A DNA stretch of 64,000 nucleotides from Artocarpus heterophyllus (Eukaryota; Streptophyta; Magnoliopsida; Rosales; Moraceae): NCBI GenBank assembly GCA_025403435.1, contig CM046353.1, positions 25,952,259 to 26,016,258 on the forward strand, read 5' to 3'. This document shows, one piece after another, positions 1-12,800 of this stretch; positions within the stretch are counted from its first letter, which is position 1, and every line of letters begins with the position of its first letter. Made by a program: the position numbers and the translations under genes. Under the pieces are notes generated by a model that did not search any database, was not told the origin of the DNA, and was given only the letters and a program-made list of their open reading frames with translations.

Positions 1-1561
1 ATATCTAATAAGATTCGTGTAGAAACGCGTAATCTTATCCTTCGCTGATTGATAGGCCGAACAGCCTGATCCGTAGGCCGAACAGGCCCCATCGGTAGGC
101 TGAACACGTAGATCGGTAGGCCGAACTGCCGCGAAAATATCTCCGCGAATCTTTTATTTTCCACACGAGATTCTACAAGATAAAGTCTCAGTTTTAATTC
201 AAATAACCCAATAGAGAAGTTATCTGATCAAAACAACTTTATCAAGATAATCTCTAAGAAAATAAGTCAATTCACAATGACTCTACAAGTCTATCTTGAT
301 CTAATTTATCCAATTCAATCAACCGATAAACAAACAAGAATTATCTCATCCCAATAATTTAACAAGTATATTTAGAATTAATTTTATCATAAAATTAATT
401 CAACCAATAAACAGACATGAATTATTTGATTCTTTCAAATTTTAAACCAATCTGACAAATCCGACATAAGTCACCAATTATTGAAAAAGCACGCCGCATC
501 GTTACAAGATGTTGTGAGCTAGCAAAGGGGACCAAATGGACCTATATAGTTCAAGCTCTCGATAATTATGAAATCCAATATCCCAGATATACATTTCATA
601 ATTATCAACTCCAACGCTACTCCACTAAAAGCTTGGAGCTGTACTTTCAAACTACATAGAATTACGAAGCTCGTATAGCTAAGTCTCCATGACATATCAT
701 AGTGTATCGTATCCCCATATGATAATCCATAATCGGCTTAAGGACAAGTTCTATCTTACCTTCCCGATTATTTTTATCTTACGTTCCATTATCTCACCAT
801 TAGAAAACTTACCATCCAAAGACAGTATACCATTCGGTTACACCTATGTATCCAAATGGTTGAGCGCTCCAGTTTTCTAATTATAGGACAACACATATAA
901 GAGGATATCATTACTCCTAAAGAGGAGTTATGGATTCCATATCTATGAATAACAAGTCTACGCCATCAAGAGTCATGCCTTCAACGTACCGGTATGCATA
1001 CCACTATTAAGATGTGGGTGTCACCCTTTGGTACATCAAAAGGCAAAAGTCAAGACAACGGGCCCACTATTAATCTCAGGATTAAGACACAACACAAATG
1101 ATTGTCTAAAGTGAATCGATTTGCCGAGACAAAATTATTAATCCAAATCAGTTCACTTTATGTCCTGATCCAACACATTGTCACCTATGACAACATGCTA
1201 ATGTTTCTATTCACGGAGTCCACCTCCGATGGCCAAGACAAACCATCTCCCAAAAGGGATATAGACAACACAACAATCTTTGCATGAATAAAGCACCCAA
1301 CTTTATTCCCTCGATTGCGGATCTTATATTTTAGACCATCACCTTAAGAAGCGTGTCTTCCGCATAATCTGTCCATCATATGCCCAATTCTTAAGGTTTA
1401 GACTGACAGTCTCAGACTATTGTTTGCTTAACATACATTCAAGAAATATGAACATAAAGAGGACAAGATTTGGTATATAAATAATGAATACATTCTTTAT
1501 TGATAAAAATGTCTCCAAAAACTTATTATATTTTGACTCCTTAGGGCATACATGTCTAACA
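1..1561 (-). mobile_element. Angela-like Copia 3' LTR, cut by the window edge
   Basis: This long terminal repeat matches, in the same order, 16833-18296 and the solo LTR at 56273-58309, so its true length is about 2.03 kb and roughly 480 bp lie left of the window. Its element-sense start is the ...CTAACA end at 1561, beside a polypurine tract at 1562-1574. Positions about 48-136 hold a cluster of GGCCGAAC-type motifs in the U3 promoter region. Short ORFs inside it are not genes. Confidence 0.9.
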
Positions 1562-4500
1562 ATCTCCCACTTGCACTAAGTGAGTAAATATGACAAATCT
1601 CGCATCCCATAGCCCCACATGCCTCTCGAAGACTCTCCCAGTAAGTGTCTTCGTAAATGGATCAGCTAAATTGTCCTCTGACATGATCTTGCACACCGTG
1701 ACATGCCCGCCCTCAACGAAGTCCTTTATCACATGATACTTTCGATCAATATGTTTACTCTTCTTGTGAAATCTTGGTTCCTTAGCATTAGCTACCGCCA
1801 CACTGTTACCACAGTATAGTGACACTGCCTTATCCATGCCAGGAACAACCTCAAGATCCCCAAGGAACTTGCAAAGTCACACTGCTTCTTTCGAAGCATC
1901 ACTAGCTGGCACATACTCGGCCTCCATCGTTGAATCCAAAGTGCAATCTTGCTTAGCACTTCTCCAACTAATGGCACCGCCGCCCAAAGTAAACACAAAA
2001 CCCGAAGTCGATTTCCTAGAATCCAGACAGGATTGAAAATCCGCATCAGTGTATCCTAGAGGAGTTAAGTCCTCACTTGAATACACAAGCATATACCCTC
2101 GAGTCCTTCATAGGTACTTGAAAATATGCTTTACTGCAACCTAGTGGTCCGATCCTAGATCCGCCTGAAATCGACTTACAATCCCAACCGCATAACTAAT
2201 GTCTGGTCATGTGCAAAGCATGGCATAGATGAGACTACCCACAGTCGAAGCATAAGGTACCTTCTTCATTTATTCTCTTTCTTCATAAGACTTTGGAGAG
2301 TCTTTCTTAGAAAGAGTAATTCCATACCTACATGGTTGCCCACCTTTCTTGGAATCCTACATTGCAAACCTCCTAAGAATTTTATCTATGTAGCCGGCCT
2401 GAGACAAAGCTATCATTTTGTTCTACCTATCATGAAAGATCTGGATACCGAGAACAAAATTAGCCTCAGCCAAGTCCTTCATGTCAAACTGCTCGGTCAA
2501 CCATAATTTAACCGATGACAACGCCCCAACGTCATTGCCAATTAGCAGAATGTCATCTATATAGAGCAGTAGAAAAACCACCTTCCCATCCTTAATATGT
2601 TTGTAAACACATGGTTCATCCACATTTTGTGAGAACCCATAAGTCTTGATCACCTAATCAAATCTTATGTTCCAAGAACGAGAAGTCTACTTAAGTCCAT
2701 AAATTGACTTTAACAGCTTACAAACCTTACGCTCTTGACTCGTGACCTTGAACCCGTCTGGCTGTTTCATATAAATGGACTCATCAAAATAGCCATTTAG
2801 AAAAGTCATCTTGACATCCATCTGCCAAATCTCGTAGTCAAAAGCGGCAACTATGGACAAAAGAATCCTGATGGATTTAAGCATGGCTGCAGGTGAAAAG
2901 ATTTTCTCATAATCGATTCCTTCCTTTTGCGTATAACCCTTAGCTACCAGTCTAGCCTTAAAGGTTTCGACCTTTCCATCCACTCCTCTTTTCCTCTTGT
3001 AGATCCACCTACACCCTATTAGTCTCCATAGACTTCATCTCTATGTTCATGGCCTCTGTCCAGAGTTTTGAATCAACATCCTTCATAGCTTCTGCGTAAG
3101 TATAAGAATCCCTATCATGTTCTTCTGGTTCAGCCAAGAAGATCTCCCCATTGAACATATACCTTTCAGGTTGATGCCCAATCCTCCCACTACGTCGAAG
3201 CCCCTGAGGTTGTTGTTTAGGTTTGTTTGATTTTTCTACACTAATTGGAATGGTTTCATTTAGAACTTCCGGAGTGATTTGATCACTCTTTAACTCCTCA
3301 AGCACCACTTTGCTTCAAGGTTTAAAGTCGTCCATGTAACTCTCCTCAAGGAAAGTTGCATTAGTTGAAAACATGACTTTATTTTCATTTGGGTTATAAA
3401 AATAACCCCCTTTAGACCCTTTTGGATATCCTACAAACATGCAAACTTCCGAACGTGCTTCCAACTTATTCGGATCCTTAAACAGGACATGAGCCGGACA
3501 TCCCCATATGCGAATATAGTTTAAGGATGTCTTCCTACCTGTCCACAACTCATAAGGAGTTTTAGGGACCGATTTTGAAGGCACATTGTTCAAAAGATAA
3601 CATGCGGTTTGTAGTGCATATCCCCAAAAGGATAAAGGCAATGATGAATAACTCATCATGGACCTAATCATGTCCAATAAAGTCCTATTACTTCTCTCTG
3701 CTGCGGAGTGCCCGGTGCAGTCAAATGGGATAAAATCCCATTTTCTAATAAGTGTTCCAAGAACTCATCATAAAGGTATTCCCCACCTCGATCTGATCAA
3801 AGTGCCTTTATGGGCTACCCAATTGCTTTTCGACTTTAGCCTAAAACTCCCTGAACTTGTCAAAAGTTTTGCTTTTGTGATGCATTAAGTACACATACCC
3901 ATATCTTGAGTAATCGTCGATAAAAGTGATGAAGTACTTATACCTTCCTCGTGCCCGGATGTTTATCGGTCCGCAAACATCACTATGCACAAGTTCTAGA
4001 ACCCCTTCGGCCCTATTGCCCTTAGACCTGAATGGTCTTTTGGTCATTTTACCCTCCAAACAAGATTCACATTGAGGTATAGATTCCACCTTTAAGTGAC
4101 TTAAAGGTCCATTCCTTACCAACCTTTGAATCCTATTCAGGTTAATATGACCAAGGCACAAATGCCAAAGATAAGTCTTATTAGAGTGAGAAATTTTAAG
4201 TCTTTTAGAGTTATTATCATTCATCTCAGCATTAAGCAATAAGTCCATCTTAGGTTTGATAAAATATAGATTATTTTGCATCCATCCATAACAGATAAAA
4301 GATTTGTTTTTACGAATCACCGCCTTATCATTAAAAGAAACCAAGTAGGAGTCTTTAAATAAACAAGCTACATAAATTAAATTCGTTTTAAATTTAGGAA
4401 CATAAAAACAATCTTGCAAAAATAAATTCCTATAATTATCAAAATAAAGATGTACGTCTCCCACTGCTTCCACTAAGACTAAGGATCCATTGCCCATCCG

Positions 4501-5465
4501 AAGTGTGAAGTCTTCATGCAGCAAACTTCTCATTTCTTTGAATCCCTGCAGAGAAACACAAACATGATTAGTTGCACCAGAATCTATGACCCAAATGTCA
4601 CTTGATTCCTTAACCAAACAAGTTTCTAAATATAGAAGATCACACCTACCTCCTTTGGAAAGGAAGTCCTTGCAATGCCTCTTAATATGTCTGACCTTTC
4701 CACAAAAGAAGCACTTAAGCTTCTTTTGGTTCTTCTTATTCTTCTTGCTCTTGCTAGTAGCAGGAATAGAAGACTTCCCGTTCTTGGCCCGTTGCTTCTT
4801 TCCATTCCTAGAGTTAGGATTGGAACCAGAAGCAGCCACCATGTTGGCCTCTCCACCAGCAGGAGACTCCCTGATTAGCAGTTCAAACTCCTGTAACTGT
4901 TTCATCAGTTCTGTCAAGGTCATATCCCGTCTGTTGCTCAAATTAAAAGTAGCTCTAAACGGAATAAATTCCTTAGACAGAGTCTCAAAGACCATAGTCA
5001 TCTGAGTTTCAGCATCGATGTCGGCTCCATTGGTTTGAGCCTCAGCGAGGTAACCCATGACCAACATCATATGCTTCTTTACAGATGTCCCCGGTCTCTG
5101 TCTACAGTTTAAGAGTTTTTGAAGCGCCCCTTGTCGCTTTGTTATCGCCTGGCCACCAAACATATCCTCAAGATTATCCAAGATCTGCTTTGCAGTCTCA
5201 TAATCCTGATGTTGAGCCTGTAGCACATTATTCATGCTTGCCTAACATAGCAGCGGGCCTGATCATTAGCATCTTTCCAGCGATCGAACGCTTGAAATTG
5301 CTCATTAGTTGGGTCTCCCGTAGGCTCGGGAGGACAAGGGGTTGTCAGTACATATTTTAGTTTCTCAAAGGACAGGACGATATCCAGGTTCTATTTCCAA
5401 TCGATATAGTTCTCACCGGTTAATAGGTTTTTGTCAAGTATCGATGATAAAGTGTTTTTAGACAT
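1556..5465 (-). pseudogene. Angela-like Copia gag-pol polyprotein, degenerate
   Basis: The likely start is the ATG at 5463-5465 (peptide begins MSKNTLSS). Domains in order: UBN2-type gag; a zinc knuckle CFFCGKVRHIKRHC near 4690; aspartic protease WVIDSGATNHV near 4580; GAG-pre-integrase WHLCLGH near 4160; integrase core HSDVCGP and FIDDYSR (4000-3900), then its C-terminal part (3677-3315); reverse transcriptase with YIDDILL near 2555; RNase H with GYTDADF and ADPFTKTL, ending in the LTR edge. It encoded everything needed for cytoplasmic reverse transcription and integration. It is broken: an in-frame TAG near 5388, a one-base frameshift near 5235, TAG at 3841-3843, TGA at an arginine codon near 3800, and further shifts through RT and RNase H. 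The Copia gene order (integrase before RT) and the long LTR suggest the Angela lineage; Tork is the alternative. Confidence 0.9.
1562..1574 (-). promoter_or_regulatory. Polypurine tract of the Angela-like element
   Basis: Read on the minus strand this is GCAAGTGGGAGAT directly before the LTR start TGTTAGACATG. It is the plus-strand priming site expected in Copia elements and fixes the inner border of the low-coordinate LTR. Confidence 0.8.
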
Positions 5466-7104
5466 TTTCAATCTACAATAAAGAATCATATACCAAATAT
5501 AAGCAAACATATCAGAAAAATTTAGTAAGATAACACAATCATGTAAATCATACAAATGTGTTTATGTGTCAAGACCTTGAAAATATCACAACCTTACAAC
5601 AACAATTCCCAACTCAGAATTCAACAAGCTCCCAGGGGAGTCATGCCAAATTCAATCAGGAACACGGATCCCCTCCTGATTAATGTATGTCATCTAGGAC
5701 CCGTATGATCCAACATATATTAATAATCGTTTCTTTGGCCATTAATTTTATTAACAGTGCTCCTAAGGGAGGTTAATAATAAAATTAACGTGAGTGTATA
5801 ACCATTGTTTCAATATTTTATCCATGATTTATAATCACCACCTAGGGGTGTGCAACAATAAATCATACAAAATACCTTATCCTTTTAGAGATCTAATCTG
5901 GTACATGATAGAAATCCCTTCTTAGGGGTCGGGACCACCATGTTCTGCCTATGGACTAACGATGGAGGCCTTAGGTTCTCTCTTCGAAAACCTTCTCCCA
6001 CTCAATCTTTTGGAATCAAGGTTTTATTTTAAGGATATGCATGAACTGTTTTAATATGAGCGGCACTCCCTATTCTATATGACATGTTATCAATATACAT
6101 GGCAAATCATATTATAATGCAGACAAGCAAAGCAATCAAGCGAAGCTACAAGCAAAATAATAATAATCCGTAATATTATGGCTCCATCCTAGAGAATAGA
6201 AAACTAAGATTACAAGAGAATAATCGAGACATATTATCGATTCTTCATCCTTGAATCCTCAAGTTGTATCCTTCTTCATGTAATATCCATCTTCAAGTCT
6301 TCAATCCTGTATAAATTGAATACTTCATATTTCCGGTCATATCCAAATTTAATGTTTCTTCAGAATCATTCCAAAAATAAAATTAAACTAAATTTAAAAG
6401 ACCGCACTTTTTCTGGAAACTTTTCCAGCTCTCGGTCGGCAGTTTAATCTGGGTGATCGGCCTGCCGGTCATGTTTCATCGGCCTGTCGATCAATTAGAT
6501 CGGCCAGCCGACCCATGAAAGTTTGGCATGCCGAACTGGAAGTTTGGCCTGCCGGCAGAGCCAGTCGATTTCTACCCCACTAACGGCCTGCCGAACTGTG
6601 AGGTCTGGCATGCCGACTGAGCAGAAATCTCTTATTCCAGAAAATACAATTTTTAATGCAATTCACCAATTTTATTTTCAACAATTCAAAAACATAAAAT
6701 TAGAGACACAGGAAATACTTGGAAGCGTCATCATCAATCTTCTAGATCTGTCTTCTCCGAATAATTATTTAATTACAAAATTCTTACAAATTTAAAATTA
6801 AACAATAATTTCTAGACGGAGATGATAGTCCGCTATCTAATTACATGAAAAACTTAGATACACATTCTAACCTCTAAGGAACCATAACCGGTATAAATTA
6901 ATTAATTAATAAATAATTAAATAACAATTTAATCAACCATAATTAATTAATAAACATTCACCACATAATTCATGACAACATATATAATTTATAGAAACCT
7001 AGAGTGCCAACTCTCTTGTTAAATTAAATTCAAGCATAGGAGAGATTAAGATCACAAAATTTACACATATAACATGATCACAAACATATAAATTTATGTA
7101 AAAA
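5466..7104 (-). other. Untranslated leader of the Angela-like element
   Basis: About 1.6 kb between the primer-binding site and the gag start, with no coding potential seen. At 6428-6625 lies a dense group of GC-rich motifs (GGCCTGCCGAAC, GGCATGCCGAAC, GGCCAGCCGAC) that differ from the AT-rich surroundings and resemble the cluster in the LTR U3. A short plus-strand ORF over this cluster (6523-6795) looks incidental. Confidence 0.6.
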
Positions 7105-7121
7105 CCTTGGCTCTGATACCA
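7105..7121 (-). promoter_or_regulatory. tRNA-iMet primer-binding site, Angela-like element
   Basis: The minus strand reads TGGTATCAGAGCCAAGG, complementary to the 3' end of plant initiator Met tRNA. It starts two bases inside the LTR end at 7124 and fixes element orientation and the 5' LTR border. Confidence 0.9.
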
Positions 7122-7514
7122 ATTGTTGAAAAAACGGTGCACAGCAGAATTTTAAAAAATTTATATATCAGAATAATTTCAAAAACACAAGTTTGACATA
7201 CTACATGTATAAATTAACCAAATCTTACTAACCTTTGTGTGCTGAAGAACCACCGCAATCCGTATAGAGAAGTAACGTTCCAAAAGAGCCTCAACCAACT
7301 GGTCTTCTTTGCTATTCCTTTTCCACGACCGAAGTGAGTGTGGGCTCACACGTACAGCTCTCCCACTGGTGACTCTCCTTCCAACCAATCGAGAGAACCC
7401 AAAGCAAGTGTTCGTGATTTGTGAGCAAAAGCTCTCAGGGAGTTTGTAGATTCTCAGTAGCAGAGTATCACTCTTAATCTCTCAATTGATCTGAGTAATC
7501 ATAAGACTTACTCC

Positions 7515-7524
7515 CTTTTATATA
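7515..7524 (-). promoter_or_regulatory. TATA box of the Angela-like 5' LTR
   Basis: The minus strand reads TATATAAAAG upstream of the presumed R region. The GC-rich GGCCGAAC cluster lies about 100-200 bp upstream, now split by the Tekay-like insertion. Confidence 0.55.
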
Positions 7525-7672
7525 GAGATTGGTCCTGGGGTCAGTCCTTATCAGATTAGGTCTCAAAAACTCAAAACAGAATCAAGTTTGGATCAATATC
7601 TAATAAGATTCGCGTAGAAACACGTAATCTTATCCTTCGCTATTGGCAGGTTGAACAGCCTGACCGTTAGGC

Positions 7673-7677
7673 CGAAC
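7673..7677. repeat. Target-site duplication of the Tekay-like element (left)
   Basis: CGAAC immediately before the LTR start TGTCACG. The right-hand partner is CGAAA at 16828-16832; uninterrupted copies of the Angela LTR read CGAAC here, so the right copy has one later mutation. Confidence 0.8.
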
Positions 7678-8837
7678 TGTCACGCCCTGGAGTACGGGAG
7701 GTGACGTGGTGGATTATTTAAATTAATTAAAAGGAGAATTTAGTTAAAATCAAGAATTTTATGGGTTAAATCAAATGTATAAAAATCTGAAAGTTTCGAA
7801 ACAACATTATATAAAAGAGTTCATCAACATTAAGCAGGTGAAATCATTAAGCGAATATTAAAAATAATAAAGAACAGCAAGTATGGGTCCCACTGACCCA
7901 CAACTTGTGTACACACATAGTGCTGACAATATAATAATACAACCACACTCCAAGCATAAAGAAAATTAAAAACATTATATGCCTTCATTAAATAATACAA
8001 ATGATCTACTAATCCTTCTACTGCTCCTGAGTTCGGTCCGTTGAATCCTCTCTAAGCCTAAATGGGAATCCACCTAGAGGGGGAGGTTTAAAAACAAGGA
8101 AAATGTGAGCGAAAGGCTCAATAGGACTATATTTTAATAAATCATTTAATGCAAAAGAAAATCTCATTATTTAGGGAATTATATAAAAGAAACATTGAAT
8201 AAATAAATAAATTTAAATAAAACCGTTCTTATCAAAACAGTTTATTAGGTCGACCAGAAACATCATTTTCTTTTTCCTAGGCAAACCATAAGGATGTCAC
8301 CACCGTAGTGGCCCAGCTGGGTTTCGGGACCTGCCCCTAAGGTCGACGGCTACACGACCCGATCTCTAATATGGCATCATGCCCTTATATTTATTCTCAT
8401 CATTATTCAAACCCATTTACCGAGTATTGTCATTTACATTCATTATGAAGTTCATTTCAATCTACGGTTTATCAAAATATAACCGATGAATTCATTTTCA
8501 ATCAACCGTTGAAAACATTTTTATAGAAACTCTTTTCAAAGCCAAATCATTTTAAAACTAGGCTACCAAAGAATGGGGTAGAAGTCCTACCTCGATACTC
8601 GTGCCGATGCCCCACACCGTAATCCCGATCCGCTATACATTAGCTTCGCGAAACCACGAACGATCCTAGATACACACTAAGTCGATCAATATCTAATTCG
8701 AGACATTCCATGTTACTAAACCATTTCATGATATCCTAGTGTGCCGTTTGTATCTTTAAAATCATTTTACAAGGTTGGAATTTCAATCGGGGTTCAAAAC
8801 AGTGAAAATGGGTGAAAAACCACAAAATTTTCCATGC

Positions 8838-9005
8838 CCGGCTGACCTGCAGGACGCCCTGCTTCGGCCGGCCGTGCAGTTCGGCCTGCCGAAAATCAGG
8901 TCCAGTCGGCCGGACATTTCTCAGGTTCGGCCTGCTGAACGATGCAGTCTGGCTTGCCGATCCTTTGAATCCGACCTGCCGAACACGTAGTTTGGCCTAT
9001 CGAAC
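8838..9005. repeat. GC-rich palindrome cluster in the Tekay-like 3' LTR
   Basis: Includes TTCGGCCTGCCGAA (8880-8893, perfect 6-bp arms around CT), GTTCGGCCTGCTGAAC (8925-8940), GTCGGCCGGAC and GACCTGCCGAAC. The paired LTR has the same cluster at about 15780-15960. Similar motifs occur in the unrelated Angela-like element. Confidence 0.75.
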
Positions 9006-9473
9006 TGAAAAAACCCAGAAATTCCTAGCCACGGGTTTTGGTTCTCCCAAAATCCAAATGTTGATTTTAACCTGTTTTTTCTCAAATCTCAGGCATAGAA
9101 AACACTCATAGATGATAGAAAAACATAATAGAACACTTTTGAGCTCATTTAAACAAGATTTAAACACAAAAATCTCAAAAATCCAAAAATAGGGGAAAAA
9201 TAAGAAAAAAATAAAAAATCTTGAATCTAATCCGTTTTTCTTCAATCCAAGCTTAGATTCTAGTTGTTCTAAGTTCATTTAACTCAAACCAAGAGTTTTC
9301 TAAGCTCAAACAAACTTAGATTTCAAAATGCACAAAAATTGAAATTTTGTAAAAAGTTTAGAAATTTCTAAACTAACCTAGAATCGAAGCTTCAATCCGC
9401 GTTCTTGGTTGTCAAATCTCGTTCCTGAGCTTCCTTCTTGCTAACCCGAAGCTTGGATTCGAATTCGATTCAA

Positions 9474-9612
9474 AAATTTGAGAGAGAAATTGAGAGAGAA
9501 GAGAGAAACCGAGAGAGAAGGAGAGAGGGAGCCTCACGGGAGAGAGGAGGAGAGAGAGAGTGAGAGCTGAGAGAGTGAGAGGAAGAGAGTGAGAGAGGGA
9601 ATAAATAGAGAG
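9474..9612. repeat. GA/CT-rich simple-sequence tract in the Tekay-like LTR
   Basis: About 140 bp of GAGA-type repeats on the plus strand, CT-rich on the transcribed minus strand. The partner LTR has the same tract at about 16425-16560, so it is a fixed part of the LTR. Its position fits a promoter-downstream or R-region location. Confidence 0.8.
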
Positions 9613-9866
9613 AAACGGTGGGCTGTTTTACTGTGCGGAAGCCATGTGCCGCCCATGGTTTTGTAAAACGGAATATTTTCAACATTTTACAAATGGTTGT
9701 GTTTTAAAACTCAAAACAACATTTTAAAACAATAAGAAATCATTGGGATTTATTAAATTAACAAAACAACCTAAAATTTAAAATTTAACCAATTAATCAA
9801 ATTAATGTTGAAACATTAATTATGAAACACTAATTCATCATTTTAAATAAATTTCGGGGCTTTGCA

Positions 9867-9887
9867 ACTCTCCACCCCTAAAAGAAA
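9867..9887 (-). promoter_or_regulatory. Polypurine tract of the Tekay-like element
   Basis: The minus strand reads TTCTTTTAGGGGTGGAGAGT next to the LTR start TGCAAAGCCCC. It marks the inner end of the 3' LTR and the end of the internal region. Confidence 0.75.
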
Positions 9888-9889
9888 GT

Positions 9890-12800
9890 TTGCCCTCAAA
9901 ATTTACAACTCAATTCAGAAACAAAACAAATGCAGATACAACTCCCACATACCCGATTCTAGTTCCCAAGTGGCTTCATCAACCCCGTGATGCTACGACA
10001 CGACCTTTACCAATGGTATCTCACGACGACGTAAACTGATCACCTTCCGATCGATGATCTGAACCGGCACTTCTTCATATGTCGCATCCTCTCGAACCTG
10101 CACATCGCTGAAATGAAACTACCTTACCCTGCTCAGGTGGACACTTCCTTAGCATCGACACATGGAACACGTCATGAACATGAGAGAGTTCGGGCGGAAG
10201 ATCAAGCCGATAAGCAACCACACCAATATGCTGAGTGATCTCGAACTATCCAATGTACCTTGGTGCAAGCTTTCCACTTACTCTGAACCGCATAGCTCCT
10301 TTACAAGGCGATACCTTCAAGAGAACGAAATCTCCAACCGCAAACTTTAAGGGACTACGTCTTCTATCCGCATAACTCTTCTGTCGACTCTGAGCTGCCC
10401 TCAATCGATCTCGAATCACAGTGACTTTCTCGTTGCTATCACGGATCTCATCCGGCCCAAGAATAACCCTGTCTTCTGGCTCTGCCCAACACACTGGTGA
10501 CCGACACGGTCGCCCTTACAATGCGTCAAACGGTGCCATACCAATACTCTCCTGATAGCTATTGTTGTACGCGAATTCCGCCAGATGTAAATATTTCTTC
10601 CAATTCCCCCCGAAGTCTAACGCACAGGCACGCAACATATCCTCGAGAATCTGAATAACCCACTCAGACTGCCCATCAGTCTGAGGATGAAACGCCGTAC
10701 TGAAGTTCAAATTCATACCTAAAGCCTCCTGAAAACTCCTCCAGTACTTAGCATTAAGCCTGGTGTCTCGATCAGAAGTGATGAACAAAGGAACTCCATG
10801 CAACCTCACTATGTTCTGCAGATACAGATCCCCGAGAATCCTCCTCGAACATGTCGACCTAAACGGAATGAAATGCGCCAATTTCATCAACCTGTCGACC
10901 ATGACCCAAACTGCATTATGCCGTTGCTCCGTCCTCGGCAAACCTGTGAGAAAATCCATCGTCACATGCTCCCATTTTCCACCCTAAAATATGAAGCAGC
11001 TGAAGCTGACCTGCGGGCTTTTGATGCTCGGCTTTCACCTGAAGACACGTCGTACACTTGGCCACGTACTCTCGAACATCTTTCTTCATGCCTCTCCACC
11101 AATATTGCCTCTTCAAATCACGATACATCTTTATACTCCCCAGATGAATAGCAAACTGAGACCTATGGGCTTCGTCCAAAACGGCTTTTGTCACCTTGGC
11201 AATAGCTAGAACTGCAAGACGCTCCCAAAAATGCAACGATCCATCTGCATGCACACTCTATTCTTCAAACCGCTCTTCGTTCTGAATCCACGACCGAATC
11301 CACGACCAAATCCCCTGCAAATGTTGATCCTACCATTGACTTTGCTTCACCATCTGAACAAGAGTTGGGGTCGCTTCCACATGATATACCAAAACTCGAT
11401 CACAGTCTTCATGATACCGTAGCCCATACTCACTCACTATCGCATCCCTACTCCAGTCCTCAAAAGCCAAACAAGCGAGAACCCTTGAAGACTTCCTGCT
11501 AAGCGCATCCGCGACCACATTAGCTTTCCCGGGATGATACTGCAACACAAAATTATAATCCTCCATATACTCTATCCATCTACGCTGCCTCAAATTAAGA
11601 TCCCTTTGAGTGAACAAATACCTCAAACTCTTATGATCGGAGAAGACCTAAAATGACGCTCCATACAAATAACACCTCCAAATCTTCAGCGCGTGAATCA
11701 CCGCTGTGAGCTCCAAGTCATGAGTAGGATAATTCCGCATGTGAGGTCGTAGCTGTCTCGATCCGTACGCAACCACGCATCCATGCTGTATCAACACGTA
11801 TCCAAGTCTGTGCCCTAAAGCATCTACGTAAACCTCATATGGCTCGTCATTGCTAGGAATAACCAACACTGGAGCTAAAGTCAACCGGTTCTTCAATTCC
11901 TAAAAAGCAAGCTCACATGCTTCATCCCACTCAAACCTGACATTTTTCTTGATCAATCTCGTCAACGGAGCTGCAATCTTTGAAAAATCCTTTACAAATT
12001 TCTTGCAATAACCAGCAATACCTAAGAAGCTACGAATCTCCGCTACATTCCTTGGTCGTTCCCATTCCACTATGGCTTCAATCTTGGATGGATCCACAGA
12101 AATACCATGCTCTGAGATGACATGACCTAGAAGTTTGACCTCAGTCAACCAAAACTCACACTTTTCCCTCTTAGCATACAACTGGTGCTCCCGTAGAGTC
12201 TAAAGTACGATCCAGAGATGCTGCTCATGCTCCTCCCTAAGTCTTAGAATACACTAGAATGTCATCGATGAACACGATCATGAACTAATCCAGATACGGC
12301 CTAAATATCCTATTCATCAAATCCATGAAAGTTGCCAGAGCGTTCGTCAACCCAAACGACATAACCAAAAACTCAAAATGCCCACACCGAGTCCTAAAAG
12401 CTGTATTGGGAATATCCTCTTCCTTAATCCTGAGCTGATGGTAACCTAACCGCAAATCAATCTTTGAGAAGTACAACGAACCTCCCAACTGATCAAACAA
12501 CTTCGTCGATCCTAGGCAAGGGATACTTATTCGTCACTGTAACACGATTCAGCTGTCGATAATCCACACACAACCTGAGAGTCCCATCATGTTTCTTAGT
12601 AAACAAAACCGGTGCTCCCCACGGAGATGTGCTATTCTGAATATACCCTTTATCAGCAAGCTCCTGAAGTTGCTTCCTCAATTCTTTCATTTCTGTCGGC
12701 GCCATCCGATAAAGTGCTATAGAAATCGGTGCTGTCCTCGGAAACAACTCAATACCAAATTCGATTTCCCAATGCGGTGGTAATCCTGGCAACTCGTCGG

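Larger units (their letters stand above)
7124..7677 (-). mobile_element. Angela-like Copia 5' LTR, inner part (interrupted)
   Basis: Matches 56273-56830 of the solo LTR, beginning TGTTGAAAAAACGG on the plus strand. The minus strand has a TATA box (TATATAAAAG, plus 7515-7524), so this piece carries the core promoter, R and U5. It stops at ...GGCCGAAC, where the Tekay-like element starts, and resumes at 16833. Confidence 0.9.
7678..9866 (-). mobile_element. Tekay-like Gypsy 3' LTR
   Basis: Runs from TGTCACGCCC to ...TTTGCA, about 2.19 kb, and pairs along its length with 14622-16827. Differences are mainly transitions. The LTR contains a GC-rich palindrome cluster (8838-9005) and a GA-rich tract (9474-9612, CT-rich in the transcribed sense). 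ORFs at 8775-9278 and 9470-9685 are by-products of these tracts. Confidence 0.92.

Noticed and set aside
7105..7121. tRNA gene candidates (also 14601, 19662, 38521)
   Set aside because: Each is only an 18-base complement of a tRNA 3' end next to an LTR, i.e. a primer-binding site; no cloverleaf is present.
9470..9685. S/L-rich ORF, also at 16415-16630
   Set aside because: Both come from the GA/CT simple-sequence tract duplicated in the two Tekay-like LTRs.
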